Source: Pseudisothecium myosuroides
Lineage: Eukaryota > Streptophyta > Bryopsida > Hypnales > Lembophyllaceae
NCBI GenBank assembly: GCA_951799445.1
Contig: OX637288.1
Location: forward strand, 2,501-66,500
DNA length: 64,000 nt
Direction: 5' to 3'
Part shown: positions 47,346 through 58,499 of the stretch, one piece after another
Position numbering within the stretch: position 1 is the stretch's first letter
Layout of the letters: the number at the start of each line of letters is the position of its first letter
The notes under the pieces: generated by a model
Database searches by the model: none
Told to the model about the DNA's origin: nothing
What the model saw: the letters and a program-made list of their open reading frames with translations, nothing else
Position numbers and translations under genes: made by a program

Positions 47346-47499
47346 GTCGTATCAACAAGTGTGATACCAATTTGGAACACCCATTAATAGACCTACAACA
47401 TTGTTTTAGGTCAAAATTGCTAAATCAATTCCCTCCAAAAAGTCAACTCCACGGGTTTTGAAAGTCAAATAGGCCAAAAAAAGCCCACTCTAATGGATT

Positions 47500-47850
47500 T
47501 TTATTACTCCATTGTGTTCACAACCCTTGAAAATGGGGGGGTAGGTACCTTCTAATCTCTCCAATTCCTCACCCTCACAAAAATAGCAACCCTAAATGAC
47601 ACTTTTGAAACGCTCACTGTGTTCAACCCTAAACTTTTTTGCAGAAACCAATACCACCATTGGATTCACAACACCCACAAATAGGGGGGTAGGCGTAATT
47701 CAAACTTCAAAATGCCATCCCATCAAGGAAGTCAACTCGCCCCCCAAAAGTCCAACTTCAATCGTGATACTTTAATGGTGTTTTTTTGCACCATTGGAAG
47801 CACAATATATGATAATGGGGGGTAGGCCAAAATTTAGCCTTAAAAAAGTT
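47500..47850 (+). repeat. About 140-bp repeat with GGGGGGTAGG motif
   Basis: Three units, each with CATTGG- or CATTGTG-, CACAA and then AATGGGGGGTAGG (47533, 47682, 47815). A fourth, diverged unit follows the second 293-bp cluster at about 50910-50945. Confidence 0.75.
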
Positions 47851-48290
47851 TGTCAAAAAATCGGGGACACCCTTGAAACCCTTCGAAGCAAAACCCTTAA
47901 ACCGCACACTTCTTCTCCATTCCATCGATTTGCGCCTATCTTGATTAGCCAAACTTGCCAAAACCAACCAAAACCCGTAAACCGAGCACCTCCTTCTTCA
48001 CCTAAAAACCCCAAGTCCAAAATCCATGGCCTTGCTCAGTAGCCACCTCTTGCTCCATGGCCACCTCCATGGTGAATTCCATTCAAAAAGCGTGGCGTGG
48101 CGCGAAGTCCAACGAGTGCCAGAGGGAGTCAGGTCTTCAGTGTTGCAGAGGCATGGTGTATCCCAGAGTCGGACGTGCATTCCGCATGTACAAGGACAAG
48201 TCTGCAACAGCCCGCACGCGCCCGGTCAGGGTGTATTTCCGCCCTTCGACGTGCATTCCCGAAAACGACGTGCATTCCCAAAGGGAAAGG
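47851..48290. other. Spacer within higher-order repeat unit 1
   Basis: Several overlapping frames of about 70-110 codons occur on both strands without recognisable domains. I regard them as chance frames in GC-richer sequence. Confidence 0.4.
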
Positions 48291-48360
48291 TACACCGGTG
48301 TACCCCGCCATGTTAAAAGGTGTACCGGTGTACCCCAAAGTGCACCGCATTCCAGTCACT
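48291..48360. repeat. ACACCGGTGTA element, copy 2
   Basis: TACACCGGTGTA at 48291 and a second GTACCGGTGTAC at 48322 flank TGTTAAAAGG. Followed by CACCGCATTCCAG. Block order is the same as at 43353 and 51761. Confidence 0.75.
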
Positions 48361-48369
48361 GCGATCTAT

Positions 48370-48700
48370 AGGACCCGACCTAGTGGCCTCGCTGTGGATC
48401 CCTCGGACCGACCTAGCCATGAATTGCCACATTCATGATGGGATTTAGCCTTTTTGGGGCTGTGTGACTCGAATCCTCCAAATCTAACCTTTTCGTTATT
48501 TTTATACTATTTTTAGGCAAGGTTTGGGGGATTCTAAGTAAAAAACACAAATTTAGACCAAATACTATAATGGGTATGACACAACCCTATTTGGGTTCTA
48601 CACTCTTTTTATGGATTTTTCTATACTTTTATCAACTTTAAATTACAAATTTCCAAAAAAATAATTCTACGAGTCCCAAATGACAAATTGGGAGCTTACA
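48370..48700 (+). repeat. 331-bp repeat, copy 1
   Basis: Starts AGGACCCGACCTAGTGGCCT and ends GGAGCTTACA. It has exactly the same length and high identity as 52470-52800, with no internal gaps visible. It closes higher-order unit 1. Confidence 0.95.
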
Positions 48701-48739
48701 GGTTTCAAGTATTTCAAACATTTTCAACTTGAATCCATT

Positions 48740-49480
48740 AAATATAGCAAACACTAAATATTTCCAACTTGTTGGTGCTTTTTTTTCAACCCTTTGACGC
48801 CTAATTGCATGACATTTGTTCACTTGAATCCATTAAATATAGCAAACACTGTAATTTATATTTTAGGTTCGTTAGAAAAATAACAAACACTTGCACGAAT
48901 CAAATATTTCACACATTCCAAGAGTTCAAAATATTTCCAACTTGTTGGTGTTTTTTTTTCAACCGTTTGACGCCTAAATGCATGACATTTGTTCACTTGA
49001 ATCCATTAAATACAGCAAACACTGTACTTTAGGGTTTAGGCAATTAAAAAAATAACAAACACTTGCATGAATGCAAGTTTTTCACTTCATCCACGAGTTT
49101 AAATTATTTCCAACTTGTTGATGGATGTTTGACAATTCTTTGACGCCTAAATCCATGACATTTGTTCACTTGATCACATTAAATACAACAAACACTGTAC
49201 TTTATATTTTAGGGACGTTAAAAAAATAACAAACACTTGCATGAATTTAATCTTTTCAACCAATCCAAGAGTTTAAATGATTTCCAACTTGTTGATGGAT
49301 TTTCTTCAACCCTTTGACGCCTAATTGCATGATATTGGTTCACTTGATCTCATTAAATACAGCAAACACTGTACTTTATATTTGAGGGACGTTAATAAAA
49401 TAACAAACACTTGCATGGGTGCAATTTTTTCACACTTTCCAAAAGCGTAAGACATTTCCAACTTGTTGTAAGTTGGTCTT
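48740..49480 (+). repeat. 174-bp satellite, cluster 2 (4-5 copies)
   Basis: TTTCCAACTTGTTG recurs near 48760, 48933, 49109, 49281 and 49456 (spacing 172-176). Each unit contains CCTTTGACGCCTAA, TGACATTTGTTCACTTGA, CAGCAAACACTGTA and AACAAACACTTGCA. Confidence 0.95.
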
Positions 49481-49559
49481 ACTTTTGATCTTTTGATGCA
49501 ATTTTCATGACATTTGTAGATGTGGTTCCTTTAAATGATTCATTTGAATATCTATTAAT

Positions 49560-50640
49560 GAGCCCAAATAAAAATACCGTGGTGTAGATGCTTGAAAAGC
49601 CTTTCCAAGAACGTCTTGCAATTTGGCATCCGACACTTAAGCTAGCGGGAACGAATGAATGAAGTTTGAACTTCTCAACTTCATCCGCTTGTTACTCATC
49701 CATTGAGAGTCCAATCCACATGTACTACATGCCATTAAAATTCCACGAAAGGCACTTACAACCGCATACCCTTCAAATTCAAACGCCCTTCTTTGTAGAG
49801 AAGTTATTAGTAACCCATGTAAGATTTGACCACCCCAACTATCTATTTCTGGCCCAAAACAAAAGCACCATCTTGTAGATGGTTAAGAACCCTTTCCAAA
49901 AGCAACTTGCACTCCTTCATCCGACCTTTATGCCAACGGCGGCGAACGGATGAAGTTTGAAAAATCAGAACTTCATCCGCTTGTATCTCTTGCATAGAAT
50001 GTCCAATGAACAAGTGCTACATCATTCCGGGCTCCTACAAGTAAGACCTAAGACGTCATGTCTTCAAAATGGAAATGCCCTTCTTTCTACAAAAGCTCAA
50101 ACCTCGCCACTTGGAGATATGACCCCAATGGATATCTAATTTTAGCCTAATATAATTCCACCACCTTGTAGATGCTTTTAAGTGCTTTCCAAAAATGTCT
50201 TGCACTTAAAAATCCAACGTCAAAAAAAGGCGCAATGGACAGATGAAGTTTGAAAAATTAGAACTTCATCCACTCGTATCTCTTGCATAGAATGTCCAAT
50301 GTACAAGTGCCACGTCATTCTGGGTTCCTACGGGTAAAACCTAAGACGTCATGTCCTCGAAATGGAAACGCCCTTCTTTCTACAAAGCTCAAACCTAGCC
50401 ACTTGGAGATATGACCCCAATGAATATCTAATTTTAGCCTAATGTAACCCCACCACCTTGTAGATGCTTTTACGTGCATTCCAAAAATGTCTTGCACTTA
50501 AAAGTCCAACGTCAAATTTAGCGGCAGTTGATGGATGAAGTTTGAAAATCAGAACTTCATCCGTCCATATCTCTTGCATACGATGTCCAATGTACGAGTG
50601 CCACGTCATATTATCACCCGCACAAGAATGTCTATCCATA
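49560..50640 (+). repeat. 293-bp satellite, cluster 2 (4 copies)
   Basis: Hairpins at about 49658, 49947, 50240 and 50533 again give a period near 293 (GATG at 49949, 50242, 50535). All copies keep the inverted pair GATGAAGTT / AACTTCATC, TTGCATAGAATGTCCAAT-like text and GCCACGTCAT. Less similar to cluster 1 than copies within a cluster are to each other. Confidence 0.92.
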
Positions 50641-51063
50641 AATCCACTCAAAAATGAAATAAGATGCCTTCCACGAGACTCCAACATGCTCCCCATTCCT
50701 CTAGGTACCCAAAAATCAAAGTTACTATTTTTAGAAGTATAAGATATTTTTGGGTAGCTCTTGTCAAGTCCATTCCAAAAAGTTAGTTCTCTTGAAAAAA
50801 TTCTTCAAATGGAATCCGCAATAGCCAAGTCAAACCTGTAGACCCTAAAGTCAAAGTTGCTATATCTCACAAATGAAGAAAAAATTAGCGTTCTAGTTCG
50901 TGTTTTTGGAATCGCAATGTCTGCTAATAGTGGGGTAGGTGCAATAAAAACAACACCAAAAAAGGCCATACCCCTAGGAACCCTCTTGTAACCCTAAACC
51001 CTAAAATCCTGCAATCTAAATCGGTCCAGAGCCCTACCCTCGCCACTCCAAACCTTACTCCCC
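50641..51063. other. Spacer with a diverged GGGGTAGG unit and a telomere motif
   Basis: Holds one diverged copy of the GGGG-TAGG repeat (about 50910-50945) and TAACCCTAAACCCTAAAA at 50990. No gene. Confidence 0.5.
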
Positions 51064-51424
51064 ATCATCACAAAGTTTAGACCCTACGATTTGGCAACAA
51101 TTATCGTGCGGTTATTGTTGTTTCATGGGTTCGTACCATAATCGCACTAACTTAGTGTATTTTTGCGCACTGAATCAGTGTGAAAACAATGAATATCAAT
51201 AGCGTATGGTTTATGTACTTTAATTATATGATTGCTGTGCAATTTTGACACAGCAATTGTATAGTTAAAGTACATAAACCGTACGCTATTGATATTCATT
51301 GTTTTCACACTGATTCAGTGTGAAAAAATACACTAAGTCAGTGCAATTATGGTACGAATCCATGAAACAACAATAACCGCACGATAATTGTTGCCAAATT
51401 GTAGGGTCTAAACTTTGTGATGAT
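51064..51424. mobile_element. 361-bp foldback element
   Basis: Two arms of about 176 bp (51064-51239 and 51249-51424) are near-perfect inverted repeats around a 9-base loop. Termini are ATCATCACAAAG and CTTTGTGATGAT. Nothing is encoded. No convincing target-site duplication is visible. Transcripts would form one long hairpin. Confidence 0.92.
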
Positions 51425-51460
51425 ACCCTACATCCGAATAGAATGCACCAGATGGAGGTT

Positions 51461-51612
51461 CCAAACCCAAAATGGAATTACATAGAAATGAAAGGCCAAT
51501 CCCGAGCCCCCAAATGGAATCCCCACGTAGGCAATTCCAAGCCCAAAATGGAATTATATAGAAAGCGGATGGAAAATGCAAGCATCCAAATGCAATACCC
51601 ACGTAGGGAAAT
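51461..51612 (+). repeat. 76-bp tandem duplication
   Basis: CCAAACCCAAAATGGAATTA at 51461 recurs as CCAAGCCCAAAATGGAATTA at 51537. Each is followed by a CCCACGTAGG block. Confidence 0.8.
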
Positions 51613-51760
51613 TGAGACCGAAAGGGAAGCAATGACCCACACCGTTGGATGCACGCCGGAAAATCAGCCAAGATAGGCCCCAAAACCGAAGAGATCGGAC
51701 CCCAAACACCAATTTGACGTGGATTCGCACCCCAAAACGTGCATTCACGAGTAAAATGAT

Positions 51761-51825
51761 ATACCGGTGTATTGCCTTCGTTGAAAGGTGTATCGGGTAA
51801 CGACGAATGCAATACATTCGGGCAA
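51761..51825. repeat. ACACCGGTGTA element, copy 3 (diverged)
   Basis: ATACCGGTGTAT followed by GTTGAAAGGTGTA and GAATGCAATACATTC, the same block order as copies 1 and 2. Confidence 0.65.
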
Positions 51826-51838
51826 TTTCTAATAAATA

Positions 51839-52465
51839 GGGTCTCCAGTAGGTATGAGAGAGTCGGGAAAGACTTTTGGTTGACTTCGTTTCGCCATCGT
51901 ATGGTCCTGGAATGCCGGTCAACGTGGCGGGGACCCCGCCACGTGGTTAATTCCCGAGGAATCTCGCCGGTTTGGGTACTTGCCGCTATCGGAATGTCGT
52001 GAAACTTCACGGAGCGCATTATTAACATAAAAAAAACTAGTCTAATTTTTAGTGAGATTTTATTGTAACCTGGATAATTTCCATGAAATTCCCGTTGAAG
52101 GTTAGAAGGGTTGACCACCCGGAAAAGGTTCTTCTGCAAGTCGGAAGATGCCGAGATTTTTCACGTGACCTCTCAGGGAGTCGCATGAAAAACATGCAGG
52201 TACGTTTCCATACCTGGCACGATTGGTTGATGGAGATTAAAACTGGCCATTTCCTCGAATTAGCAACGGTGCGGGAATCTTCTGCAGGTGAAGGAATCTT
52301 GGTGAACCAATTTCGCTGTTGAACTCCTGGCATGAGATTTATCCTAGAACACCATCCTTGAACTGTAGATTCCTCCACGGGCCCGGTCTTATGTTAGTGG
52401 CTCCTACATGGTAACAATCGGGATTCTTGAGAATTTGTCGATTTAATGGGGAATTCTAAATCTAA
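51839..52465 (+). mobile_element. Candidate insertion of about 0.6 kb in higher-order unit 2
   Basis: In unit 1 the ACACCGGTGTA element and the 331-bp repeat are only about 10 bp apart, but in unit 2 they are separated by about 640 bp. The extra DNA starts with GGTCTCCAGTAGGTATGAGA, a motif that recurs as the last 32 bases of the window. It contains a 23-bp palindrome (51922-51944) and no recognisable protein. Class unknown. Confidence 0.45.
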
Positions 52466-52469
52466 CTCT

Positions 52470-52800
52470 AGGACCCGACCTAGTGGCCTCGTTGTGGATC
52501 CCTTGGACCGACCTAGCCATGAATTGCCACATTCATGGTGGGAATTAGCCCTTTTGGGGCTGTGTGACTCAAATCCACTAAATCTAGCCACCTTGTTCTT
52601 TCTATACTATTTTTAGGCAAGATTTGGGGGGATTCTAAGTAAAAATACAAATCTAGACCAAATACTATAATGGGTATGACACAACCTTATTTTGATTCTA
52701 CACTCTTTTTATGGGTTTTTGTGTATTTTTATCAACTTTAAATTGCAAATTTCCAAAAAAATAATTCTACGAGTCCCAAGTGACAAATTAGGAGCTCACA
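52470..52800 (+). repeat. 331-bp repeat, copy 2
   Basis: Near-identical to 48370-48700, with the same start (AGGACCCGACC) and end (GGAGCTCACA). It closes higher-order unit 2. Confidence 0.95.
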
Positions 52801-53737
52801 TATGGCGGCCATCTGCGATATGATTTGCAAAATCATGAGGACCCAACATCTCTTGCTACGATTATTTGGGTACACGGTCAATTTTGAGGTAAAACCTAAT
52901 GCCAGACTAGAGACCAAGATGTGACTCTATCTAAAAAGGATGTTAATCCAATCAAGAGACTCTTGATGGATCAACTGACAGGGGGGGGAGAGAGCAGAGG
53001 AAATAGTCTTTCTTCCAAGTGGAAGGGCTAGGGGTGGTCAAAGGAAGTTTGACCCCTGTAGACTTATCACTCATTTTTTTTGTTCATTTTCTATTTATTC
53101 TAGTTTTTAATTTTCTTTTTGTTTCCCCATCCGCCTCAAACGGAGTCGACTTGGATCTATAGATAAAAACGTAAGAAAAACCGCCATCCGCCCTCAACGG
53201 AGTGAGTTTGGACCTAAAGGGGAAGATAGAAGTAGAGAGAGAAATCCATGTCCTCTTTTGATGCAACAAATCGGGACACTATAGATAAAAAACATTTCAA
53301 ACCCGCCTTCTTCCCTTAACGGAGTGAGTTTGGACTAATGAGATGAAATAAAAGAAAAAAGAAATAACAGAAAGGAAAAGCATAAATGAAAAGACAAGTG
53401 GTCTGAGACCTCAATGCTCGGGAGTTTCACTTGTAAAAGTGTCTTCTGTCGTGGAGGCCGCAGCATTTCTTGCCTTCTTGTCACTAGCTCAGGTAGGGGC
53501 CGCCCCGGTGTCCCAATGTGAATTTTTGGTTTTTTGTAAGTTATCCAAATCTTGGAACGGAAACCGTGATCTGGGATCCGGATTCGAGCAAGAGGTAACC
53601 GATAACCGGAAATTAAACTACAGAACGGAATAGGTGATAATCCGGATTTGATCTGAATCTAAACCGGATTAGAGTTGGAGCGGATCTGAGTTGGAACGGA
53701 TTGGGTTAGGAACGGATTGGGTCATGATGACAGATCA
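52801..53737. other. Intergenic DNA with a short tandem field
   Basis: Three units between about 53120 and 53330 contain CAACGGAGTGAGTTTGGAC or the variant CAAACGGAGTCGACTTGGA. From 53560 on the sequence becomes rich in CCGGA words, which marks the promoter of the next element. Confidence 0.6.
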
Positions 53738-53749
53738 GACTATATATAG
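53738..53749 (+). promoter_or_regulatory. TATA box of the CCGG-rich transposon-like gene
   Basis: ACTATATATAGGC lies about 285 bp upstream of the first ATG (54027). It is a textbook plant TATA box preceded by repeated GGATTGGG/CGGAT words. A pyrimidine-rich leader follows. Confidence 0.55.
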
Positions 53750-54026
53750 GCTGACCAATCCAGTGGCCACTCTTTTTCAATCTTCATTTGCAAAAATCTC
53801 GCTCCAGCTTGTACTTAGCTTCCCTCCCCAGCGCTTCACTCCCTTGTTTTGTGAGTTTGTTTGTGTGTGCGTGTTAGTGTGTTAGAGCGCGCAGCGCTTT
53901 AGCGTAAGTTGCAGGTTTAGAGGTATTCCGGTTGAGATCGGAAGAGCGAATGTGAGAAACGGGACGTGCGGTTAGGAGAGAGAAAGGTAGCCACAGTAAG
54001 AATCCGGTTTAGCACAGCTCGTGTCC

Positions 54027-55794
54027 ATGCCTTAGCTCCGCAAGAGTAGAGCAGGGCCGTCCAGTTCCTCCGCAGTAGAAGTGAAACTCCGGAAGGTGTG
54101 TCCGATTATTCCAGTAGAAGAGAAGGAAAAGGACAACCTGATAGAGGATCTTGCCAAGATGGGTTGCGGAGGACTAATCGATAAACCCTGGGGGTTTAGG
54201 GAGGAGCGGATGATTCGAGAGTTGTTGGGAAAGCTCTCCAATCAGTTCGACAAGACCATCCGCGGAATTCCGAGCAATTGGACGGAAGAGATGTGGAAGG
54301 CCGTGTACGGATTCCGGTCCGGAGGACGAGGGATGGCCTCCTCGAAGGAAGGATACACTCGGGGGGAAGTTCCGGAGCGACGTAGACTCGAAGGATGGGC
54401 ATGCGGTCGCGGACTGTTTGGACAACCAACATCGCAACCTGTTGCAGTTCCTGGTTCCGATCATCCACCCGGAGAAGCCGACGAGGGTGACCATCGCCAT
54501 CGAGAACCTCATTTTCGGAGCCCTCAGCGGGGAACGGAAAGTAGACTGGGCCAGGATTTTATTCGATCTGGTCAACCATCTGTTTCCGAAGATCGGAGGA
54601 AGTAGACCGACTCCGTTGAGTCCCTACCTCTTCCATCTGTACAAGCACAATCAACTCCTCACGGATACGGAGGAGAAGGAGTGGAAGACTCATGAGTCAC
54701 TCCTGAAGTATGGGAAATCGGAAGAAGAAGAAGAAGAACAGGAAGAAGTATCCGGTTCCGAGGAGGAAGAAGAAGAGGAGGAGCAACACCGGTCGCAGCA
54801 CAAGCGGCAGAAGACGATGCCTCTTCACCGGAGAGGAACCCCAACCCCTCCGGGTGAGACCTCCAACCCAGGGAAGAAACCGGTTTTTGGAGAACCGGAT
54901 CCTTCCGGATCGGATCCGAAGGATCCGTTCAACCAGCTGATCAACATCCTGAGCGATGTGCGAGCAGACTGGACAGTGAAGAAGCTGATTCTGAACCAGA
55001 TCAGTGAGCTGGTGGGAGCACCAGCAAATAGCAACCTTGCAGGACTGGTTGCAGATTTCATCTCCAGCCCGGATGAGATCCGGAAGTAAGAAACGGAGAT
55101 CCGACGACTCCAAGAGGAGAACAAGTCGTTGAAGACGGAATTGTTGCTCCTCAAGGAAGACATGGCTACCACACGGGAGATGGCGGAGGCTACCCGGAAA
55201 GTAGCCGAGGACGTGAAGGCCACATTTGGGGCAACCGGAGAGGCCGTCACTAAGTCAAAACTGTTTGACGAGGGAGTCCTCAAGGAGCAAAAAATATCCG
55301 GAACCAGGTTGGTCCGGATTTTGACGGACTACTCCGAGAAGGTGGAGTTAGTCATGATGGAAGCGCGAGAGGCTGCAAACCGGATGGAGGAGAGCAGCAG
55401 GAAGCTGAACGGAGTGACGTTGTCACGGTCGTTCCATCTGTCCGACCTTTCAATGCCCGGGTCTTTTCCGAACGTGGGCATTCCGACGGAAGGAAAGGAT
55501 CGGACTCCCCAGTCAAAGAAGAGTGGGAGGAAGCTCGCGCACACCATCAACTTGGATTCGTCACCGGATCTCCCAGAACGTGAAACCGGGGAGCAGAACC
55601 GGAACTTGACGGACGTCTTCGAGCAGCTTGGAACGGAACCGCCTAGAAGTCCCACACTGAACCCGGGGAAAGATCAAAGTATGGATCTAACCCCAGATCA
55701 GGGTGCGGATCAAGATCAGAGCGTGGACCAAGGCGAAGACGAAGTCATAGACGAAGGAACGGATCAAGGAGTACATCCGGTTATGATAGGGTAG
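54027..55794 (+). pseudogene. Decayed transposon-like structural gene
   Basis: Reads as one protein of about 585 codons if three lesions are ignored. There is a TAG at codon 3 (54033), a frame change within a run of six G at 54361-54366, and a TAA at 55087. Order: a basic start, an alpha-helical domain (KMGCGGLIDKPWGFREERMI; after the frame change RNLLQFLVPIIHPEKPTRV and VNHLFPKIGG), an acidic Glu-run linker (about 54720-54785), a helical stretch around the TAA, a coiled coil (RRLQEENKSLKTELLLLKED), and an acidic tail rich in DQG repeats. The layout resembles gag-like or structural proteins of plant retroelements, but there is no zinc knuckle, protease, integrase or reverse transcriptase. Codon use and CCGG richness differ sharply from the neighbours. 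I do not recognise the exact family. Confidence 0.55.
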
Positions 55795-57193
55795 TTAGGA
55801 TTTTAGTTGTAAATATTTGTTAGTTAGGACCGGACCGGATTTGGTCCGATGTGTTGGATCTGGATCGGGTTTTCTCCGATCTGGCCGGCTCGGCGGGGAC
55901 CGAAAGTTCCGCGCGGACTTTCCGGGGCCCTTTATGTTGACTTTTGAGTTTTAAAAATGTATATGAGTCAGTCTCTGCGAAGGAGACTGCGAGTCTTTTC
56001 CCTTGAGTTTTTGTACGTTTTCTATTGATTTCTTGTTGTACGTCTCTCCCGCGCGTGGCAGGGCTGTTTTGGTGAGAAGTTAGGAAGATGTGTGCAAATT
56101 CTAGAGAGATTTCTCCCCTTGGTGTGTTTGTTTTGCTCTTATGTGTATGTGAGTGGGTATTCTAAGTGTTGGGAGTGGATTTCAGTTCCTCAGCGCTTCT
56201 ACAGTTCACGATTCCGGGCGAGAAAGCCGTTGTTAGGCTAGGCGGATAGGGAAGGAGTCCTTAGTCGCGCTAGAGCTCCTGGATAGGATATCCGGTTGAG
56301 TGTCCGACTTCCCGTGAGGTCTCGCTGCCCTAGTTGGTAAACGGAAGGACTTTAGTTGACGTTGAAACGGACGAGTTTGCTTGTAACGGACGGGTTCGGT
56401 TGTAACCACCTGACTTTGCACGGAGGGAACTTGGCATCAAGGTCGTTGTAGTATGAGAGGATCGTACGGGGGGTCTTTGTGTGACCTGCCAACCGGATCG
56501 TTGTCCGGGTGGCCGTGAGAGATCAAACCGGATCCGCGCTAGTTTAGGAAGTAGTGGATTAGAGAAGTGGGTCTTCAGCTACTATAAGTCACGGAAGGAG
56601 TGGCGGGCCTGCCACTCTCAAAAGCAAGCGGCGAACCCTCTGATGGTGAAACAGAGGCAAAACTAAACCGGAGTGTAGTGAGAGTACGTGTGAGGGGACC
56701 GGATCGGATCGATCCAGAGAAGTTCCAGGATCAGAAATTGTAGGATCCTGGGTTTTGGTAGGTTTACAGGACCGAATAGCTTGACAGACCGGAAGAAATA
56801 GAGAGAGGTCTGGTCGTTGTTTTGGGTGTGTTGTTGTTTCTGGTTTTAGATCTAGGACCGGAAAGTAGAAATTGGAGACTGACAGGAGCTTAAGTTGGGA
56901 ATAGAGCTAGACACTTCACAGAATCTTGTGGGTTCGATCTTTAGAGTCATTTTGTTATGCTTTAGAGTGGTTTTTGGGAGTATAACAGGGAATTCACTTA
57001 CTCTGTGCTGCGACACCCGGTGCCTGGCTCGAGGTTTGAACCTACGTCGTTACGGGGAAATTGAGGTGTCTCGATTGCGATGGGGCTGCAGTCTACAAGC
57101 TGCCGGTTGCCGCAACGGAAGACGTTCGTCGGTCTGCTTTGGTGTATATAGCCGGTGCTGGTCTGGTATTCCCCTGGTGCACAATGGCAAGGA
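55795..57193. other. 3' part of the CCGG-rich element, no coding region recognised
   Basis: Keeps the CGGA/CCGG-rich composition of the preceding frame, which suggests it is untranslated or terminal sequence of the same element. I found no matching direct repeat of the 53.5 kb region to define LTRs. Confidence 0.35.
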
Positions 57194-57215
57194 TTTTTTT
57201 TTTTTTTTTTTTTTT
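57194..57215. repeat. Poly(T) tract, 22 bases
   Basis: An uninterrupted T run. On the minus strand it is a poly(A) tail-like tract and could mark the 3' end of an old retroposed copy lying at higher coordinates. Confidence 0.85.
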
Positions 57216-57963
57216 GAATAAGTATATACAAGGGTGAGACAAAGAATGCCGAGGAGATCAAGGGTCATGCATGATACCTAAGACTGCGGCTAGGCTTATC
57301 ATAATCTGGACGATGCAAAGCGCCCGGTCATGCTTGTGGAGAATCTCCAAAGGCCCCCTTAGCGTGAATCTGTGGCTTTCGTCATCCGGGCTCTCGATGA
57401 TAATGCTATCATTTGGGTTGATGAATTGGCACAAGAGTATAGTATCTTCGCCTGTCTCCTCGTTTCATAGGTTTTGCACCAGGAGTGCAAATGCCCGTTT
57501 TGGTTCCAAGCCAGCCATTTGTTCGCCCCTTGGATTACGATGCGGAGGTGGGCTGCGATGAGGTTGCTCCCCTTCCTTGCGGCGTCTTCAGCGTGGGTTG
57601 GGCTGGGGAAGCTCAAGTTCTTCTCCAACATAACGAACTGCTGGTTCCGACGTCTGTTCCCCTGATGGCTGGCGCACTGGAAGCTCTGGTGGTGTGGATG
57701 CTTCTGTTGATAGTGAGTGAACTTCGGTGAGGGGTTGGGTTTAGGCCTCTTCTTCCGCCTCCGCTGCTGTTGCCGGTACTGGTGAAGATGGCCCTGCGGT
57801 AGATTCAACTAGGTAAAATGGCAGGGAAGAAGATGACGATGTTGACGGTAATGATGATTCCGAGGGTGACCGCTCCCGGAACTCGTCTCTCTTCCCTGAT
57901 ATGATTCTATGCAACTGCTATTGTCCCTCCCCAATGGAGTTGGGTTGGACCTGCAAGTGAGAA

Positions 57964-58344
57964 TGTGAACTGACGTATTGTCCTGCTAAGGCAGGTTTTG
58001 AAAAAAAAGAAGCCTAAGGAGACCAACGAAGAGGAAGAATGTGAACCAAGGACGACATGTAGGGAAATAAGCAAAGAGAAGATAACGAAGACAAGGCAGA
58101 GGGGAGATAAAAGGGCGTAGGCGCCCAAAGACTATGAAATCACTCCGCTGTTCGAGAAAACGCTAGATTAGGACGTAGATGATGTTCTCCCAAATCTCTC
58201 CATAGTTAACAACGGGAATTTGTATAGGCCAAGGATGCTAAAGCACACGGAGGAAGAAATTAAAATCAAAGCGAGAGATGAGGAAATGGGAGAAGCTGCG
58301 TTTCTCAACACAGAGAATTTTGATCTGAAGCGCCACCGATAAAA
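57964..58344 (+). pseudogene. Decayed coding fragment, charged protein
   Basis: The plus-strand frame reads KKKPKETNEEEECEPRTTCR, then EISKEKITKTRQRGDKRA, a stop, APKDYEITPLFEKTLD, a stop, and further on YRPRMLKHTEEEIKIKARDE up to a TAA at about 58342. A coherent charged reading frame with two internal stops suggests a former retroelement or host gene. The family is unknown. Confidence 0.35.
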
Positions 58345-58499
58345 CTGTTGGCGAGTTGAACCATCCATGGTTCATCTGTTACACGAGCGGTACCTGCACA
58401 TGACGCTGCCAATAGCTTAAAAGTACGAGGGCTGCTCCCCCCATTCTTATACCTTAACGTGGGGGACATGATGTAAGGTGTCAGTCCTAAACTAGCCAT

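Noticed and set aside
48026..48438. Overlapping frames of 96-113 codons in three phases
   Set aside because: All are in one GC-richer spacer of a higher-order repeat, with no similarity to each other or to known domains.
51408..52139. 243-codon minus-strand frame
   Set aside because: It runs across the edge of the foldback element, a 76-bp tandem duplication and an insertion boundary, so it cannot be one ancestral gene. No domain is seen.
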